Under the pieces are notes generated by a model. The model saw only the letters and a program-made list of their open reading frames with translations. It was not told where the DNA came from and did no database searches. DNA of 64,000 bases from Varroa destructor (Eukaryota > Arthropoda > Arachnida > Mesostigmata > Varroidae): NCBI RefSeq assembly GCF_002443255.2, contig NW_019211456.1:19329557-19393556 (forward strand). Direction: 5' to 3'. A program made the position numbers and the translations under genes. How positions within the stretch are numbered: position 1 is the first letter of the stretch; every line of letters starts with the position of its first letter. Below are positions 11,857 through 26,000 of this stretch, piece after piece.

Positions 11857-14545
11857 TAGTACAAAGACGGGAAACGTTACTAAGCGTTTGTAATAAGCAG
11901 CGTTGTAGCGGGCTCCGACTGAATTAGGTAAATGACAACTAAAACAGTGGTGAAAAAGCCGTAAGCACTGGGTACGAATATGTACAAGTGACAACATCGA
12001 CGTATCTGAGCTGCTATCCAGCTCAAAAATGCTGCTTTTCGAGGATTAATCGCTTGACAATGGAGAAGGCTGATCTTAAGTTGCGAAAAGCCGCAAATTG
12101 CCCAGGCAGCCGTGACACCATTGCCATATGCTGATTTGATATTCGCGCCTCGGGGCTTCCGATTCATTGCAGCTGCAGAGCCATCCGACGTGCTATGTAG
12201 TGTTATACCTCTATGCCTGATATAGATTAGCAGAATAAGACGACTAGGTAAATAAAAGGTCTACGAAGTATAGTTAGTTGCTTGCACACGATGGTACACA
12301 TCTGATGGGGGCGGTGAATCAGACTGTAACGCACGTTCTTACGGATGTTGCAGCTGCTGTAGCTGTCGGCCGAGCTATAGTCGCTCACAATCGGACAACG
12401 ACAAGATGGACTGAGCTGGCCCTGTGCGTCGCTATGGTGATATGAAGCGGTGCGTGAACACTTGAGATGTGTACGCATAGCGCAAACGAGCAAGCAAAGC
12501 CGATGCAGAACCGACCAGTAATCTCCAGACACGAAGATGAGGCCTGTTCTGGTCTTCCTCAACCTATGGAGGCCATCAAGACCTACATAGTGCATCAACA
12601 ACGTTAACGGCTACGGCCGCAATAGTGAAAGCCGATGGCGGAGAACCACTGCCGGTGAACTAAATATATAACGAGTCCTGTCTGACGATCGGACTATCCT
12701 ATCAGCTACCGACCATAAGACACGATGGGCCGATGCTATTCTTAGGGCGGCCCAAAACAGCTATATAGAAGCACTAAAACGAATTGGAAGACAGTTCGCA
12801 CGGGTGAAATAAAGAGAGCTGGCATAGTTGCAGCATTTGCAGTCCTGCGGCGTCGGCCGCGTAGAATGACCGGTCGTATCGACGGTTGGCAACTGTCAGC
12901 GGCAGTGTTTGACGCCGCGACGCTGTGCACCGCAAATGTAGGCAAAGTGTTCCGGCTGAAGTACGCGAAATACGTTGGTATGTGGCCCGTCGTCTGCAGT
13001 GGCAGCACAGCGATGTAATAGCACCACAGGTGGCGTGACTGTCTGTTCCTATCAAAATGTGATCATCGACAGGTGCGTTTTACTCTTAAGCAAGGAGACA
13101 GTCGCCAGTGAGAGGCAAACATAATGCGGAAAGGTTAGCATTTATATATATGTACACGCGTTCTGATTAACACATTACAAAAGAAGAATACAGGAATTAC
13201 AAGAAGCCAGAGAACTATCAAAAAAGCTAGCAGATCAGACACATTACTGGTTGTTCAGTCTAAAGATATTTAACGTTTGCCCAATAGGAAAAGCTAAGCT
13301 GATAAGTAAGTGGGTGTATAAGTAATTCTAAGCATAAATCGTGTCTGGTCAATTGTATCCGGTCCTTCTGCTCCATTTGAACGGCACTACAAAATTGCCA
13401 TTTTTGTTTCTGTTTTTTCATGATGCAACAAAGGCCGTTGCAGGCTTTTGTTGTTTCTTCAAACCTCGCACTGAGCACGTTTTAATATCAAGCTGTCCGC
13501 CTTTGCCGCCGCTAACGTTATGAAGGACGGACCAAATGCAGTTATCGCCGTAACTACTCCAAGTGGATAAAAGTCATTGCGTTGTGCACTCAATAGTGTA
13601 TGTTAATAGAAGACGGAAGTTAAAGATGTATTAGGGGTTTGTAGATGAGCCTGTATCGCAAAACAGGCAAAAGTCACGCAGGACTTCGTGATGGGCCATA
13701 AAGGCTCGAACCACTTGATACAATACCGGCGAGCTGATATGTCAAGGACGGCGCCAGCAAACCGGGCGGATTCTTTAATCGTTCCGAATAGGTCATCACC
13801 GGAAAACAGTAGCGCAAAGGCTAGGTACACTAATACCCTACTACTTAGGGTTCGAGCGCCTTACAGCGCTTTGTTCTTATCCACTTGCTGACTCATTTTC
13901 ACGTCAACACAACCATTCACAACTGTTCTAAATGTATCTACCATAATACCTGTTTTGATACTGCTCAGGTTAAGGCCTTTCTGAGGGAACCGTTAGGGAG
14001 CCCCGGTAGACAAACGAATAACAAGTAGAATGTTCGCCAGCAAGTCAGTCCGCTAATGAGCTTCGTGGGCAACTGGCAAGCAAAAGCTCCAAGAGCATTT
14101 GACCAGCTAACGATATCAAGTGAAAATGATATAGAAACTGCTGGGAGAGACCACTTCAGGACGCACAGAAGCCCAAAGGCTTAGTTAACTAGAGTTGCGA
14201 ATGTATTTTTGTACCATTTCGTAATGCTGTGCCAAATGGAAACAAGGTACGATGACGTGAATAAAGATGTGTCTGCGATCATGCTACATTTATCTGAGCC
14301 GATTACGGTATATCGATTGGCGGTTGGTATCGAATAGTTTGGATAGCAAAAAACTACAAGTTTACAAGGATATCCTACATCTACATATCTACATAATCCT
14401 CGTAAAGGAGATCAGAGAATTTTTAATTTATAACTTGTTTAGTTAAAAATCTAAACTGGAAAAATCTGGGACGAGTACTTGGGTGACTGGCGCTTTGACA
14501 TTGTGTCTTGTCCCCTTTTTAAAGATCTATCCTAGAGGGTTAGAT
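11857..14545. other. No gene recognised
   Basis: The longest frame is a 124-codon minus-strand one at 12227-12601, rich in Cys, Ser and Arg with no domain. A short TA tract lies near 13143-13152. Nothing else stood out. Confidence 0.55.
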
Positions 14546-14563
14546 TACGTATATATATACGTA
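14546..14563. repeat. 18-bp perfect palindrome
   Basis: TACGTATATATATACGTA is its own reverse complement. It is an alternating purine-pyrimidine sequence throughout, so it could extrude or adopt unusual duplex forms. Similar TA palindromes occur at 1948-1963. Confidence 0.5.
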
Positions 14564-14670
14564 CGTAACAGCCGACGTGTTAAAAGCCGCCTTAACGATC
14601 TTTATGCGTAGATTTGCCTCAGTATAAGATTACTATACGAAAGGTGGCTTATCTAGGAAAAACTGATGTC

Positions 14671-14958
14671 ATGCTGAAGGATACAAAAAGCTGTAGTGTC
14701 GACGCAGGTCAAAGTTTTTTGTCGCTTTCTGCAACAAAGGTCGAGAATTTGCAAACAAAAAATTGCGTTTTCAACGCAATTTTTCATTGCCCTTTTTTTG
14801 ACTTGAAATTGATCATGATAATTTCCTCAGTAAAAAGTAAAATTTCCATAAGATATAAGACTTGTCACGTTGCTTGCTCGTTCATCCAGTCAAGCGGCCT
14901 CGTATACATATGTGACCTCATCAATCCAAACGGAATTTATTTTGATATAGTGGAATAA
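14671..14958 (+). other. 95-codon open frame in AT-rich DNA, unrecognised
   Basis: The frame runs from ATG 14671 to the stop at 14956-14958 and is open further upstream to a TTG at 14614. It is noteworthy only because the region is AT-rich, where stops are frequent. The peptide has several cysteines and a hydrophobic patch (KLIMIISSV) but no recognisable domain. It contains the perfect hairpin at 14758-14784, and poor codon-like structure argues against function. Probably a chance open frame. Confidence 0.12.
14758..14784. repeat. Perfect 12-bp hairpin, 3-base loop
   Basis: AAAAATTGCGTT at 14758-14769 pairs with AACGCAATTTTT at 14773-14784 across a TTC loop. The stem ends in T5 on the + strand. 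It sits in the AT-rich open frame starting at 14671. It resembles a simple foldback and has no other sign of function. Confidence 0.5.
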
Positions 14959-14959
14959 T

Positions 14960-17900
14960 CGTAAAGAGCAATAAGTTGACGACAGCATAAAGCTGAATTA
15001 GCATAAGAGCACAGAAGAATGTACACCAGGGCGTGCGGCATCCTCCACAAAATGGGTAACGTGTGGTGTCGGAAGATTGCACCCAACGTGGCTGGACGAT
15101 CAAAAGAAAGCATCGAAATCTAAATAGCCGAACTGTTGAGGTAAAATACTGAAGTAGGTAAGAAAACTAATGAAGTAAGCCGAACAACGCAGCGGGTTCA
15201 CTGATAGGCTGTAATGAAAGTAGTGCGATGGAACAACTAGCCATAAGGTAGTAGGATTCGGTGTGGCGTAGAACAACCAGCATGGGTTTGGGTTCAAAAC
15301 TCGGCTTCAGCCTATGTAGGCTCTGACTCAGTTTAGGTTTGCTTGATTCAGAAGTGGTTATGTTGTTAGGTGTGGACTTTCACTGCAATTTGAATCCAGG
15401 ACACGTTGATTAACTTTAGGTTCATAAGCGAAAGCGGGCGAATAGTGCAGACATGTGGTGCCGTTCGTTACGAGACCTACTTTGCTATTAATTATTAAAC
15501 AATATCATTATATAAAAAAATAAATATATAATAGATATTCGCGCACGACAGTGCCGTAATACCAGACACAGTCAAAAATGTATTAGATGCGTATTTCTGA
15601 GTGGCAGAACGCAAATGAATGATACAGATACGGGTGTTAACATGGGATGATAAAAATATTGTTACTACCTTTCAAATGGTACGTGCGACTTCTGGCAGAT
15701 GACAGGGCCTAAGATCCTAATCCTTGCTATTCATGTTAGCGAACTTGTAGGCAGTTGGCAGAGATCCTATTGGTAAGAGTCTATTTCTGCTCACTAGAGA
15801 GGATGTCAGCTCTGCCAATGACAGCAGAGGCTTTCGCGATTGTGTTTATTGCATAACTATATTCGATAACCCCCTTCCATAGCTTAAGGGAAAAACTAAA
15901 TGGTACAAACCCTTTTGAAGGTAAAGCCAGAGTTATGCAGACCCGCAATGCCTTGGCATTTTTTACTAAATTAGTTTCAATTACATTCATTCAAGTTGAT
16001 TCAATGATAGCCGCGTCAAAGGTTGACAAAGCCGTAGCAAGTAATGCACATGTTCTATCTACAATCAATATTGCTACTAGGAAACATCTTGTCTAGCAAG
16101 CAACTAAGATATTTTTCGATTCTTATACTTAATTGTTTATAGAAGGGAACCTACTTTCTCGGAGGTATACCAGCCTATCATATAACGGCCCGTGAACCGA
16201 CGATTGCAACGAGGTGTATCTGATATAGAAGGCATTCGCTGCTTGTATCGAATAGTTCTATTCTAGCCGCGGCCGATATTCATAAAATTGGATGTAAAGT
16301 TCCAATTGTTTTATTTGTAAGAAGCACATATTGGTCCAGCGCAAGTTATTGCTCGTCCTCATTTGAAGGATTAAATTGAAAAACGTGATCTAAATGGTAT
16401 CTTCTTTGCGTCAATATATGAACCGTTCTGTAACATACCGATTACGGGTCTTATAGTACTATAAGACTCTCTCTGAGCAAGTTAAGAACGTTTTGGCAGA
16501 CAAAATCCTGTTCTGCTGCATGTTCGTCTGACTCTTCTAAAAGCCTTATTAGAAAATACATTTGCTGTTATAACACAGTTTAATTCTTCGGATATATCTT
16601 AATCCGAATTACTTGAATAGTTGGAGGTCAAATCTACCAACAATACAGCAGCTAGCTAAAATCTCTCAGACATACAGAAGCAACGCTCGCGGCTTGCGAT
16701 GAATGCGGCGGGTTCTGCAACTGTTTACTATATAGTACGCGCGTTGGTGATAACCTATAAAGACAGGCCTTGTCCTTCGCACATATTTGGATCCACGAAG
16801 ATATTCATTTCAGTCATGCATTACAATTTACGTGGCCCTCGGTGACCAGCTGGCATTAGTTTGTATTCGCAACGCTGATAGATGGTCTAACGTAGCACGG
16901 TTCGTTCGAGGCCGAATCTCTTCTGCGCAGTAGTCCGCGTGGCCCGCTTGCTGCTGTTACTTGAGTGCAGCAGGAAATGCCTTTAACGCTAGCTGCCCCG
17001 TGCATTCTGCCGCCTTAATCTCACCTACTACCTACCACCGAGAACATTGCCCCGTTGACCCAAAGTCGTGACTTCTATCCTGCTGGAGCGAAAGAGTGGT
17101 GGTTGATGGGTCGACCCCGTCACAAACGACCCCTTCTACAGCCATACAGCAACCGCCACAGCAGTCACAACCGACTCTAGGCAGAGACAGCCTAGCGTAC
17201 CCCCACGCAGCCGCCTGGACCTCAGTACTACGTGCTGCCATCTCACGAGTGTCGGTGATGCTTCGGTGCTATTAGAGATAATTAACCGAGCTCGTTTATT
17301 GTCGTCCCTCAATTCGATAGGTGGCTAGGTAGGTTCAGTGTCCGATCGTCCGATCAAGGTCGGCGTAGGTCGGCCCAGCACTCGTGGCGCAGCGGCCTGA
17401 TATCCGTTGCAAGCAGTTGTTGGTAAACGCGGTAACGATGATTCAGGGGTGGCCGCCTTGGCCGGCCGCCTTGAATCTCCGCTTGCCAATATGCGACTGT
17501 GTATGTTCCAACGAGGGAAGGTCCGAACGGGGTCCGAAGGGACCAGGCATGTGTAGAATGGTACATAAACAAAAGTAAACGCTTTACGAATGAACTTTAG
17601 TATTGAGCCTTGAGCGTCACCTGGAGATAGGACGAGGAGCGGTGGGGCAAAGGAGGTTTGTTGATGTACTGGCCTCCCGTCGCCAGAAGACAGCAAACCG
17701 ACAGACACATGATATAGAGTCAGTGTAACGGCCCGCTTAATCCTTCTATATGCGACTATTAGAGTCTGGCAGTGAACAATGCTTCTAAAAAGCCATCGGT
17801 CTTATGGAGCAGCTTGCTGCATACCTCAGTTGCTATTTATATTACTATTATTATTATGGGTATCAGCAAAAAAATGGTTTTGGAAGCTATCACATATAAG

Positions 17901-20325
17901 CTAGCATGACCGACAGAAACGGCACATACACATAGATAGATAGGTATATGGAACTTAAAAATTAAGGAAATCATTAGTTATCCCAGTTTGTGATATTGAT
18001 GTTACTGAAAGCTGATTTATTGTCACGTTACAACCATTGTCACTGTATTTGTTTCGATATTGGTGAGCGCTCCTATGTGGATGGAGAATGAGAGATAATA
18101 GGAACGTACGTTGTGTTTGAAAAGAACACACGATTGAATATGTTCTATTTTAGCGGACATCGCAGTACCACAGTTGTTTCTTGTTGTAGCAGAGTATGTA
18201 TGAAAATGCTTCGGCAATATTTCCCAGAATCTCTTAGGACTGTATATTGAAGGACTATCAAGGACTCGTTAAAGGACATCAAAACACAGCGTATTCAATA
18301 ACGGAAATTTTCATCTAGTCTACATACACAGCGAAATCGTCCTGTTGTCTGATGTTTAGTCGTTTTTAGTTTGTCATCTGGGGACGCAACGTCTATTCAG
18401 ACAACAACAATAACCGCAAGAACAATCTTAATTATTTTACATTTCATAATCCCGCGGCTCCAAAGGCATTTGTCAGACATGCTTAATCGTACGGCCTTAA
18501 TGCATCGATAAGCGTGCTTGTACGTGATATGTCGTACCGGCAAGACTTGTCCTTTACTTGCCACTAGAGGCGTCACGTCTGTGTGTGTATGCTTTTGTCA
18601 ACGTATCATATTTATGTCGTTAGATATCGGGTGCCACACGGGCAGGCTGCTCGACCGGTGGCCGCACTGCAAATATTTCACTGAACCTATACCCCAGTGA
18701 AGAACCGAAATGGTTTGGCGGTAGCAGTAGCAGCGTCGGCGATAGCTACAGCTTGTGCTACAGGCTGCCATGTTGGCTGTGCCACTCTAATCGTGCTCCA
18801 GTATACTGATAGGTCATAGCGTAGGCTTAGATTATCTAGTCATGCCACTCTTAGACCGCTCTGTTCCGCCCATCTCACGGCAATTTGAGCAAAGTTAACT
18901 GCCGTTTCCCTAAACGTAACAGCAGCTAACGTTGTCCCTATCACTTACATAGAGAGCTACCGCAGCTATTAGTTATTACTGCTAAGTACTTTCTGAATAT
19001 CCGCTAAACGTCTAAAAGCACAGAAGTTCTGTAAAGGCAAACTATTCACGTTCGTAATTAAAGCTCTCATCTTTGTCATGACGCCCATGTTTTCAAGAGT
19101 TGCTATTGTTGATGCCGCCTCTGAAATTAAATAATAAATAAAAAAAAAAACCTCATGTTGGGTTGTTCAGGCTGATTATGACTCATTGTTGTTTCGGCAA
19201 TTGCTATGAACGTTAAGCCCGTCGTACTAACAATTGCTCTAGTTAGTTATAGCCATGTTCAAACGAACGCTCCGTTAACTATTCTCTGGGTTTATGGTGT
19301 TTTTCTTTTAGTGATCACAAACCCTTGCTTTTCTTGCCTGATTAATTCTAAAAAAGGTAAGTAAAAGGAACTAAGGGCGAAAACAGAGGAGTTACACAAT
19401 TTTGAAAACTACACTGCGACTAGACAGCGGCTGATGTTCAACGGCGCTTAGTCGGTAGTGGTCCATTACTCTAAGAAAAAGTTTGAAGCGTCTAGGTGGA
19501 CCCAGCTTTAGCCATTCCGTACGTTGGTACCCATGTCAACTCAAACGGCAAACCATTTAGATATCTTTGTGCTTGTCTTTTTAATGGTTTGGAACGGCAC
19601 AGCAAAGTCGATAAGCGAACCGGTACTCACGTGAATCTAGTCGTTCCACGCTCATCGGGGCAAACTAGGATCGTGGCATACTTGAACAGATTGCTTGGTC
19701 TGTCTTCTACTTGAATGGGGTTGTATATACCGAAATATGCCGTTTTTATAAAATGTTTCTTCGTTGTCGACATTCGGGAAAGGTTTGTCTACCTTTTCTT
19801 TAACTTTGTTATGAAACAACGAATAAAGCTTGCACAACGTTGTGCGTCTACTACCAACGTGCAACGTCATAATGAAGCCATCGGAGAGGGGCACCTGAGG
19901 TGAATGGAGACCCAAGAAGTGTTAATGGGTTCGAGCACATACCCTATCCCGAGAGCCGTCTCAGTGATCTTTCAAGGCCAACAATGCACCCTCTGGAGTA
20001 CATTGCTTACGCACACAGTTTAAGCTAAATTCGTATGGGAAACCTGAAACGCTATTGACACATACTAGCGAGGTATATGTACACTGTGCTATTCTCCTTC
20101 AAACAATACGATATAATATTATGGAGCTTATCTGCAGCTTGTCGTATTGTCAGTCTCGTGTGTTGCAGTGTACATTGTTCAGATACACTCCCTGGCATAG
20201 CCGGCATGTTTCCATATACACATCTGTCGAACTGTAGAAGCCACAGCTTCTCGAGTAAGCAATAATGAATTAGTTTGAAGCCAAGCAATTAATATATTAA
20301 GCTGATCAAGGAAGTAACTAGATAT
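14960..20325. other. No gene recognised
   Basis: Mostly AT-rich with a GC-richer island at about 16900-17720. In that island GGCCGCCTTG is repeated at 17451-17460 and 17464-17473. An (ATT) tract lies at about 17841-17857 and 11 A at 19140-19150. The 127-codon minus frame at 17325-17708 is Pro/Ser/Arg-rich and unrecognised. Confidence 0.55.
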
Positions 20326-20341
20326 TTTGAAATATTTCAAA
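20326..20341. repeat. 16-bp perfect palindrome
   Basis: TTTGAAATATTTCAAA is its own reverse complement. It is a moderately AT-rich symmetrical site of the kind a dimeric factor could bind, but no second copy was noticed. Confidence 0.45.
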
Positions 20342-20610
20342 TGTTTGTTTATCTAGCTAGTGCAAAGTATCGGCGCAAGAGGACGGGAGCTTAGTAATAG
20401 AAGACCCGGCTTCTGAAAAATTATAGCAATAAACTAGCTTTTTTACGTATCATGTCGACATGAGAAATCTAGCGATGATATGCTAAGGTTCTGCTATTTC
20501 TAAACTCACCAACTATAATATAAAGAAACATTCTAATAAATGGGATCTCCAAACAGCTGGTGGCTCGAGACCAAGAAAGGTAAAACGATAAATGTGACCT
20601 ACTTGTGCAC

Positions 20611-20639
20611 GTTCCGTACGTTTTTCGTACGTATGGAAC
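20611..20639. repeat. 11-bp inverted repeat with one G-T pair
   Basis: GTTCCGTACGT at 20611-20621 is answered by ACGTATGGAAC at 20629-20639 across a 7-base gap; one position is a G-T pair. The inner GTACG/CGTAC can also pair. Nothing else marks the site as functional. Confidence 0.4.
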
Positions 20640-22051
20640 TTCGTTCATTGAAAAAGGAGGTCACTTCATAATATTAAGTATTCGAGAGTTTTCGATCTTA
20701 GATCGTGAAGATAGCACTCATCTTAAGAGCAATCCAGTTCGCCTTCTTCCCCCTCTTCCTCCGCCTCCTTCTCTTCGTCTATCCAATACGTGTGCATACA
20801 TGGCCGACGCCGTGGATGGAATGGCCATCTTGTGATTGAAAGAAATCTGGAGTCATTGCTTCAAGGTCCACCAACGACATATGCTGCACAACCTGCTTGA
20901 ATAAAGGAAGTTATTTATTTCACACGTTTACACAGCATAGTATACAACAATTTACATTACATATCATGATGTGCCGGCTGCATAAACGCAGTGCGTGTGT
21001 ATATTTCATTCTTGTTGTGAAAACACCCAAACAGAAGTGCTCATGAATTTATGCTAAAGAGACGTATCTGGATCCCACAAACGGAAGATAACTATCCAAT
21101 GTGTCGGTCTTGCATCTGCCTTTACTCCTATGCGTTCATGTGTAAATGTAAGCATTGGAAAAGGGAAATTAAAATTCAAAGTCCGTAAGCTCAGCTCTAC
21201 TACCAATCACACTTACGCAGTGCCGATCTTGCCAGCTTGAAAAGTCAGCCTAGGAAGATGTCAAAAGTTTCAAAAGAGGCAAGGTCAAAGCGAGTAAGGT
21301 CAGACAGCACCTAAAAGTGAAAAGTCTCACGGAATTCTGCCTATAGCAGGGAATGCGGTAAGGGCCAGAAGTCTGCAGGGAATAACGGTTTCAGCCTTAT
21401 TCCTTTAGCTTTAACATTCACAAGATTAGAACCTCGTCCGTTAGCTCTCATTTTGGCTGTGGTGACGTGTTCTGTTTTCGGTGCCAATTACTCGGCGTAT
21501 GCTGCGGCCAATGACGGCATAAATTTCGAGTTTCGCACTCCGCTTAGCTCTCTTAGCGTATCTCACATATCACATTGTCATACGAATGGACCAGATGGCC
21601 TTGTCAGTGAAAACTAGGCAGGACCAAAGGGAAGGATGGCATGGCGGGAACAAGCCATAACCTTTTCAGCACCTGCTGACATTCAGCTGAATGTATCTTC
21701 ACTGGCTTGCCAAAGACGTAAGGCACAAATGTCGAAACAAATAAGGATGCAATACTATCTGGTAAAGGAATTGCACAAAACTATATACGTGCCGATAATT
21801 GTTTCCAAGTTAGCTAATATGTATGTGCAATAAAAATTATTTATTTTGTGCATTTAAAGGTCTCATTTAAAAATCTTTTGCATACAATTTTGATGTATTT
21901 TTATATTAAATGTACGTTCATAGCAACCTGACAAAATAAACTGCACGATGATGTACGAGACGATTTAAAACTAAAACAATAAGCCGACCCGGGAAGTATT
22001 TGACCTGCAATTCAGCATATGTGTCTTATATGTTTAAATAAAAACGTTAAC

Positions 22052-22067
22052 TTTTTTTTTTTTTTTT
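22052..22067 (+). repeat. 16-T homopolymer
   Basis: A 16-base T run followed by AATTAAAT. It may be the poly(A) tail of an old minus-strand retroposon, but no flanking duplication was seen. Confidence 0.6.
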
Positions 22068-23040
22068 AATTAAATGACGAACGCAATTGTTTGGCCTATA
22101 CTAAGCAAGCTTAAGCTCAGGACTCCCGTAACTTCCGTAATACGAACAGGGAAAAGCCCGTAAATAGAGTAACAGCTATACACTGGCTAGTCCGAAAGAA
22201 ATAGATATTCGTCATTTTTCTACAATAATCATCTAAAAGTTCACTTACGAATTTATACATATAGCGTATATTCGTGGTTGACGCTTTCCATCGGCGCAGC
22301 AATCGTCTGTAGACGTTTATAGAGCGTCGATGATACAGCAGGCGTGTCATCCTCTCAGGCTGAGAACTGTATACACAAACGATAGATGCTCTAATCCTAA
22401 GATCTAATCCCAGCGTTCACGAAATTGACTTTAGCTTTACCCGCTTGGTAAATAAGTCAGGTTATCATTTCTCAGTATTTATTCTTCTCTGTCATTTGTT
22501 TGCGCCCTCCCTCATTCCCTCAACTTCCTTGGCTATTAGGTTGGTCTTCGATCTTCATCTCATTAAACCCGCGTAGCATTTACCTCCTACGCCTCTATTA
22601 TGCCATCGACTAAAAGCTCTCGCTTGCTGCAAATCTTCTCAGTTGCGTTTACAGTAGCCAGTTGCAGACGCGTCTGTATAAGAGCCAACGCACACGTAAC
22701 TGCGGGTTGATCGATGCGATAGCTGCTGCTGCTGCCTCGACCCGAGCGCACGATTTGTATCCGTTAAGATGCCGCATTTGAAACAGCTTGCAATACTTGC
22801 CAATGTACTGGTTATTTCATTAGTGTTGTTCCGGCGCAGTGTCGAACCATCCGGTGAAGGCTAAGAGCTTCAGGTGGCGGGTGGGCGAAGCTGGCCTACC
22901 AGGAGCGTGTTCGTTACGTTATTGGTAGCGTTTGATACTTTATTTAAGCACCTGTGTTCGTGGCTGAGTGTTCATGCCGTTCTTGGGCACTGCCGTCGAC
23001 AGACGCGGCTATGGCAGATTCGTTCCTTCCACATCTCTGA

Positions 23041-23056
23041 TCGTACTATAGTACGA
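23041..23056. repeat. 16-bp perfect palindrome
   Basis: TCGTACTATAGTACGA is its own reverse complement and is not low complexity, unlike the TA palindromes. A dimeric-factor site or a chance event; no other copy was noticed. Confidence 0.45.
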
Positions 23057-26000
23057 GGCGCACACAGAATGCTAGACAGATTTGCGGGATATCGTCTTTT
23101 GATTCAAGCGGGGACCAGCGTGTCTGCATATTGGTCTGTCTATCTGTACATTTATCTATATCTCAGGGCAACACATATATATAGAGATACAGCAAAGGTA
23201 AGGTGAAGGCACGAAAAAGCCAATGTCTACCTTAAAGTAGCGCTTTAGTGTGCGATCGCGTTAATGCCGTCATTCCAGACTTTAAGGCAGACCAGCAACT
23301 ACAGGTTACGCGTATATAAGGGAGCTCAATCTGAACAACGCATCCGGTCAGCCAGCGTCCTTTATTGCGAGACAGTCTCGATATATTTGATAAACATCTA
23401 TATGTTTGTGGCATGACGCAATTGTTATAACGTATCAGCTGGAAAGCGTTGTCCTAATCTGTTTAGCCGCAGATATAAGTGGGTGTCGATGGGAGCAGAA
23501 GCGGTACTTAGCCTGCTTGAACTTATTCACTGTAATTTAAGTACCATCATCGATTTCCGTCTGGCAGTTCTATTCCTTCGTGAGCGCGGGGCGTCCTAAC
23601 ATGTCAGCGTGTATACTACTACACATCTAAATAAGATAGGCGATATTTTTTTCCGATAGAAAAGGTTTAAAGCTTTTCTACCCTACCGTACCCTAATCTA
23701 ATTCGGCAATAGACGAGCAATCTACGGTGTTAGCCGTACCATCCAGTTGAATTATATTTTAGCACGAATCGTGGTTAACAAAGCGATGCGTAGTCACTCA
23801 ACTGGTCTCAATGCTAGAATAGTACCATCAAGTAGAGAGACGCTCTGCCTGTGCCAGTCACCATAAAAAATGCAATTAAAACTTTGATCCATCGATATGT
23901 AGACGTCCGTGAGGACGCCATAGTTTTCACGCACAACGGACATTACAATATTATAGCTTAGCTTCGCACGACCCCATGGCGTGCTGTAATATTGTGGAGA
24001 TGTTTTTGGTGGCGATCATTGCCAAAAAATTGTTACAAGCATAATAAGCAAACCGGCAAACGCCGTCGAGTAACGAGATAGCGTGGACGACCGGCATTGC
24101 AATACGCAAAGTACCCTGTCATCTGGCTCGTCTCAAATAAATGCCTATCGACCTCGATGAGTGCCGTTAAGTTGGCATTAGCTATTATCTGATCGCATGT
24201 TGTCACTATCGGTACTTTTCGTGTGTCTCATATAAAAATAATAACAATATATATATAGAGTCTTCGAGCGTCCAGAAGATATATGGATTATATTTGTCTC
24301 CTTAGCCTTAGTAAACTGGCCAATACTATCAGCTTTACTGTGTGGATGCATATTATAGACAAATAAATATATAAGAACGATTCAAATAATTGAGTAATAA
24401 TTTAATATATTAGAGAAACGCTAATCTACAAATTGTGTATTAATATATACACAGATACACAGAAAAAAAAAAATGATTTGGGCGTATCTAAACCTTGGCC
24501 ATACTAAGCACTACATTTGACTACAGTTTGTGTATTGATTTGATGAAATGAAACAACCATTAACGGCGAGTGCCAATAACAAAAAACTGTATCACACAGA
24601 AAATATTGTTAAGTTTTCGTCAAATTTATTCTGTAGTGCTTTGGCACAGCTGTTTATGTTTACACTTGCACTTTATCCACCAAATACCTACAGGCACGTT
24701 AATTGTAACGACTTTTATGTCGGCCTGATTGATCACAGGCCTGACTGCATCATGTCAGCGTCAAATGCTGAGCCGTACGGGTGGTTTGGTCCGTTAGGAG
24801 ACGTTGGAAATCGATTAACTCGTTTGTTCACGTTACATTGAAACGAGCAGGCAACGTTGTGGCGAAAAGGTAGAGGGTACGACGCACCGAAAGCAGGAAG
24901 ATGTCGAAACAGCTGCCAAATGCTATTACAATGTACAAAATAGAGCAGATTTCCTCGACGAAATGCGAGCTACACCTTCGAGTTCGTAGAGACGATTTAG
25001 ATAGACAGTACGTACAGACACTATCAGGCTGTCAACACAACCATCAGACCCGCATAACTCGTGGGACACAGCTATATACGTAACTGATCTAGAATGAGAA
25101 ACGGTGGGGAATAGAAAGGAGAAGCAATGGACGATTGCTGTTGTACAACCCTCGTTCGTTGTTGGTGATTTCTTTTGTTGGGCGACGGTCAATGGTGGGT
25201 GGGTGAGTCGATCGGACTGCTTTGCCTCTGGATATAATTCATTGTAATTTCGAATGTTCTACAGCGGCATGTCCTTCTTCCCAGCCTCGCCATAGCCTCT
25301 TCGTTGATCCTCTATTCCCCTTAGTCTTCAGGAATGCCAGGGGCTCTTCTTTAGTGTCGTTTTCTTATAGTCGTTTTCTGCCTTGGTCTCGTCGTTCAGA
25401 ACTTATCTCGCTACCACCTACAAACCATATGCTTCTTCCATGCAGCGGGCGACCACATACAACATCAGGAAACAGGAAGGGAGGGAGAGGCAAGGAGATA
25501 AAATGGACCAGATGGAAGAGGAGGCGTATCTACTCTTCTCAAGGCCTTTCGCCACCTACATTACAACTGCCAACACCATCTCGACGCTGTGTCTCAGCCC
25601 AATACTGGTTTTCTTGGAATTTAGATGCTTTGGACCGGCCGCTGCTTCTTGTCTGGATACAAGGGTTTTCTTGAAATGTTTTCCGTGGTGGTGTTCTCCA
25701 TGTTTTTCTCCGTCTTGTCTGACTTCGTTTTGGCTGACCGCACGCCCGTAGGCTACACGAACCGCAGTCGTCAAGACGACAGCGACATTTGTCCCTGCAT
25801 CCGGATCCTCGCTATCGTCGGAACGAACGAACAGAAACCTACGAGTCGCTTGAGTCGTGCCGCTCATCTTATTTGTCGCTATTGTACATCGCTGTAGACC
25901 TCATCGAACTACCAGTGAGGAAATGCGAGAAATTGGACTCGCAACTGCCCAAAAAATTTCGAGGAATTACTGTTGATAGGAGAGTTTCGTAAAATGCATT

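Noticed and set aside
12227..12601. 124-codon minus-strand frame
   Set aside because: No domain, Cys/Ser/Arg-rich composition typical of random translation, no splice context.
15286..15299. GGGTTCAAAAC resembling a tRNA B box
   Set aside because: No acceptor stem, anticodon arm or A box at the right distance.
25222..25897. Five overlapping frames of 90-150 codons on both strands
   Set aside because: They exclude each other, several begin with TTG and none has a domain. The region is simply poor in stops.
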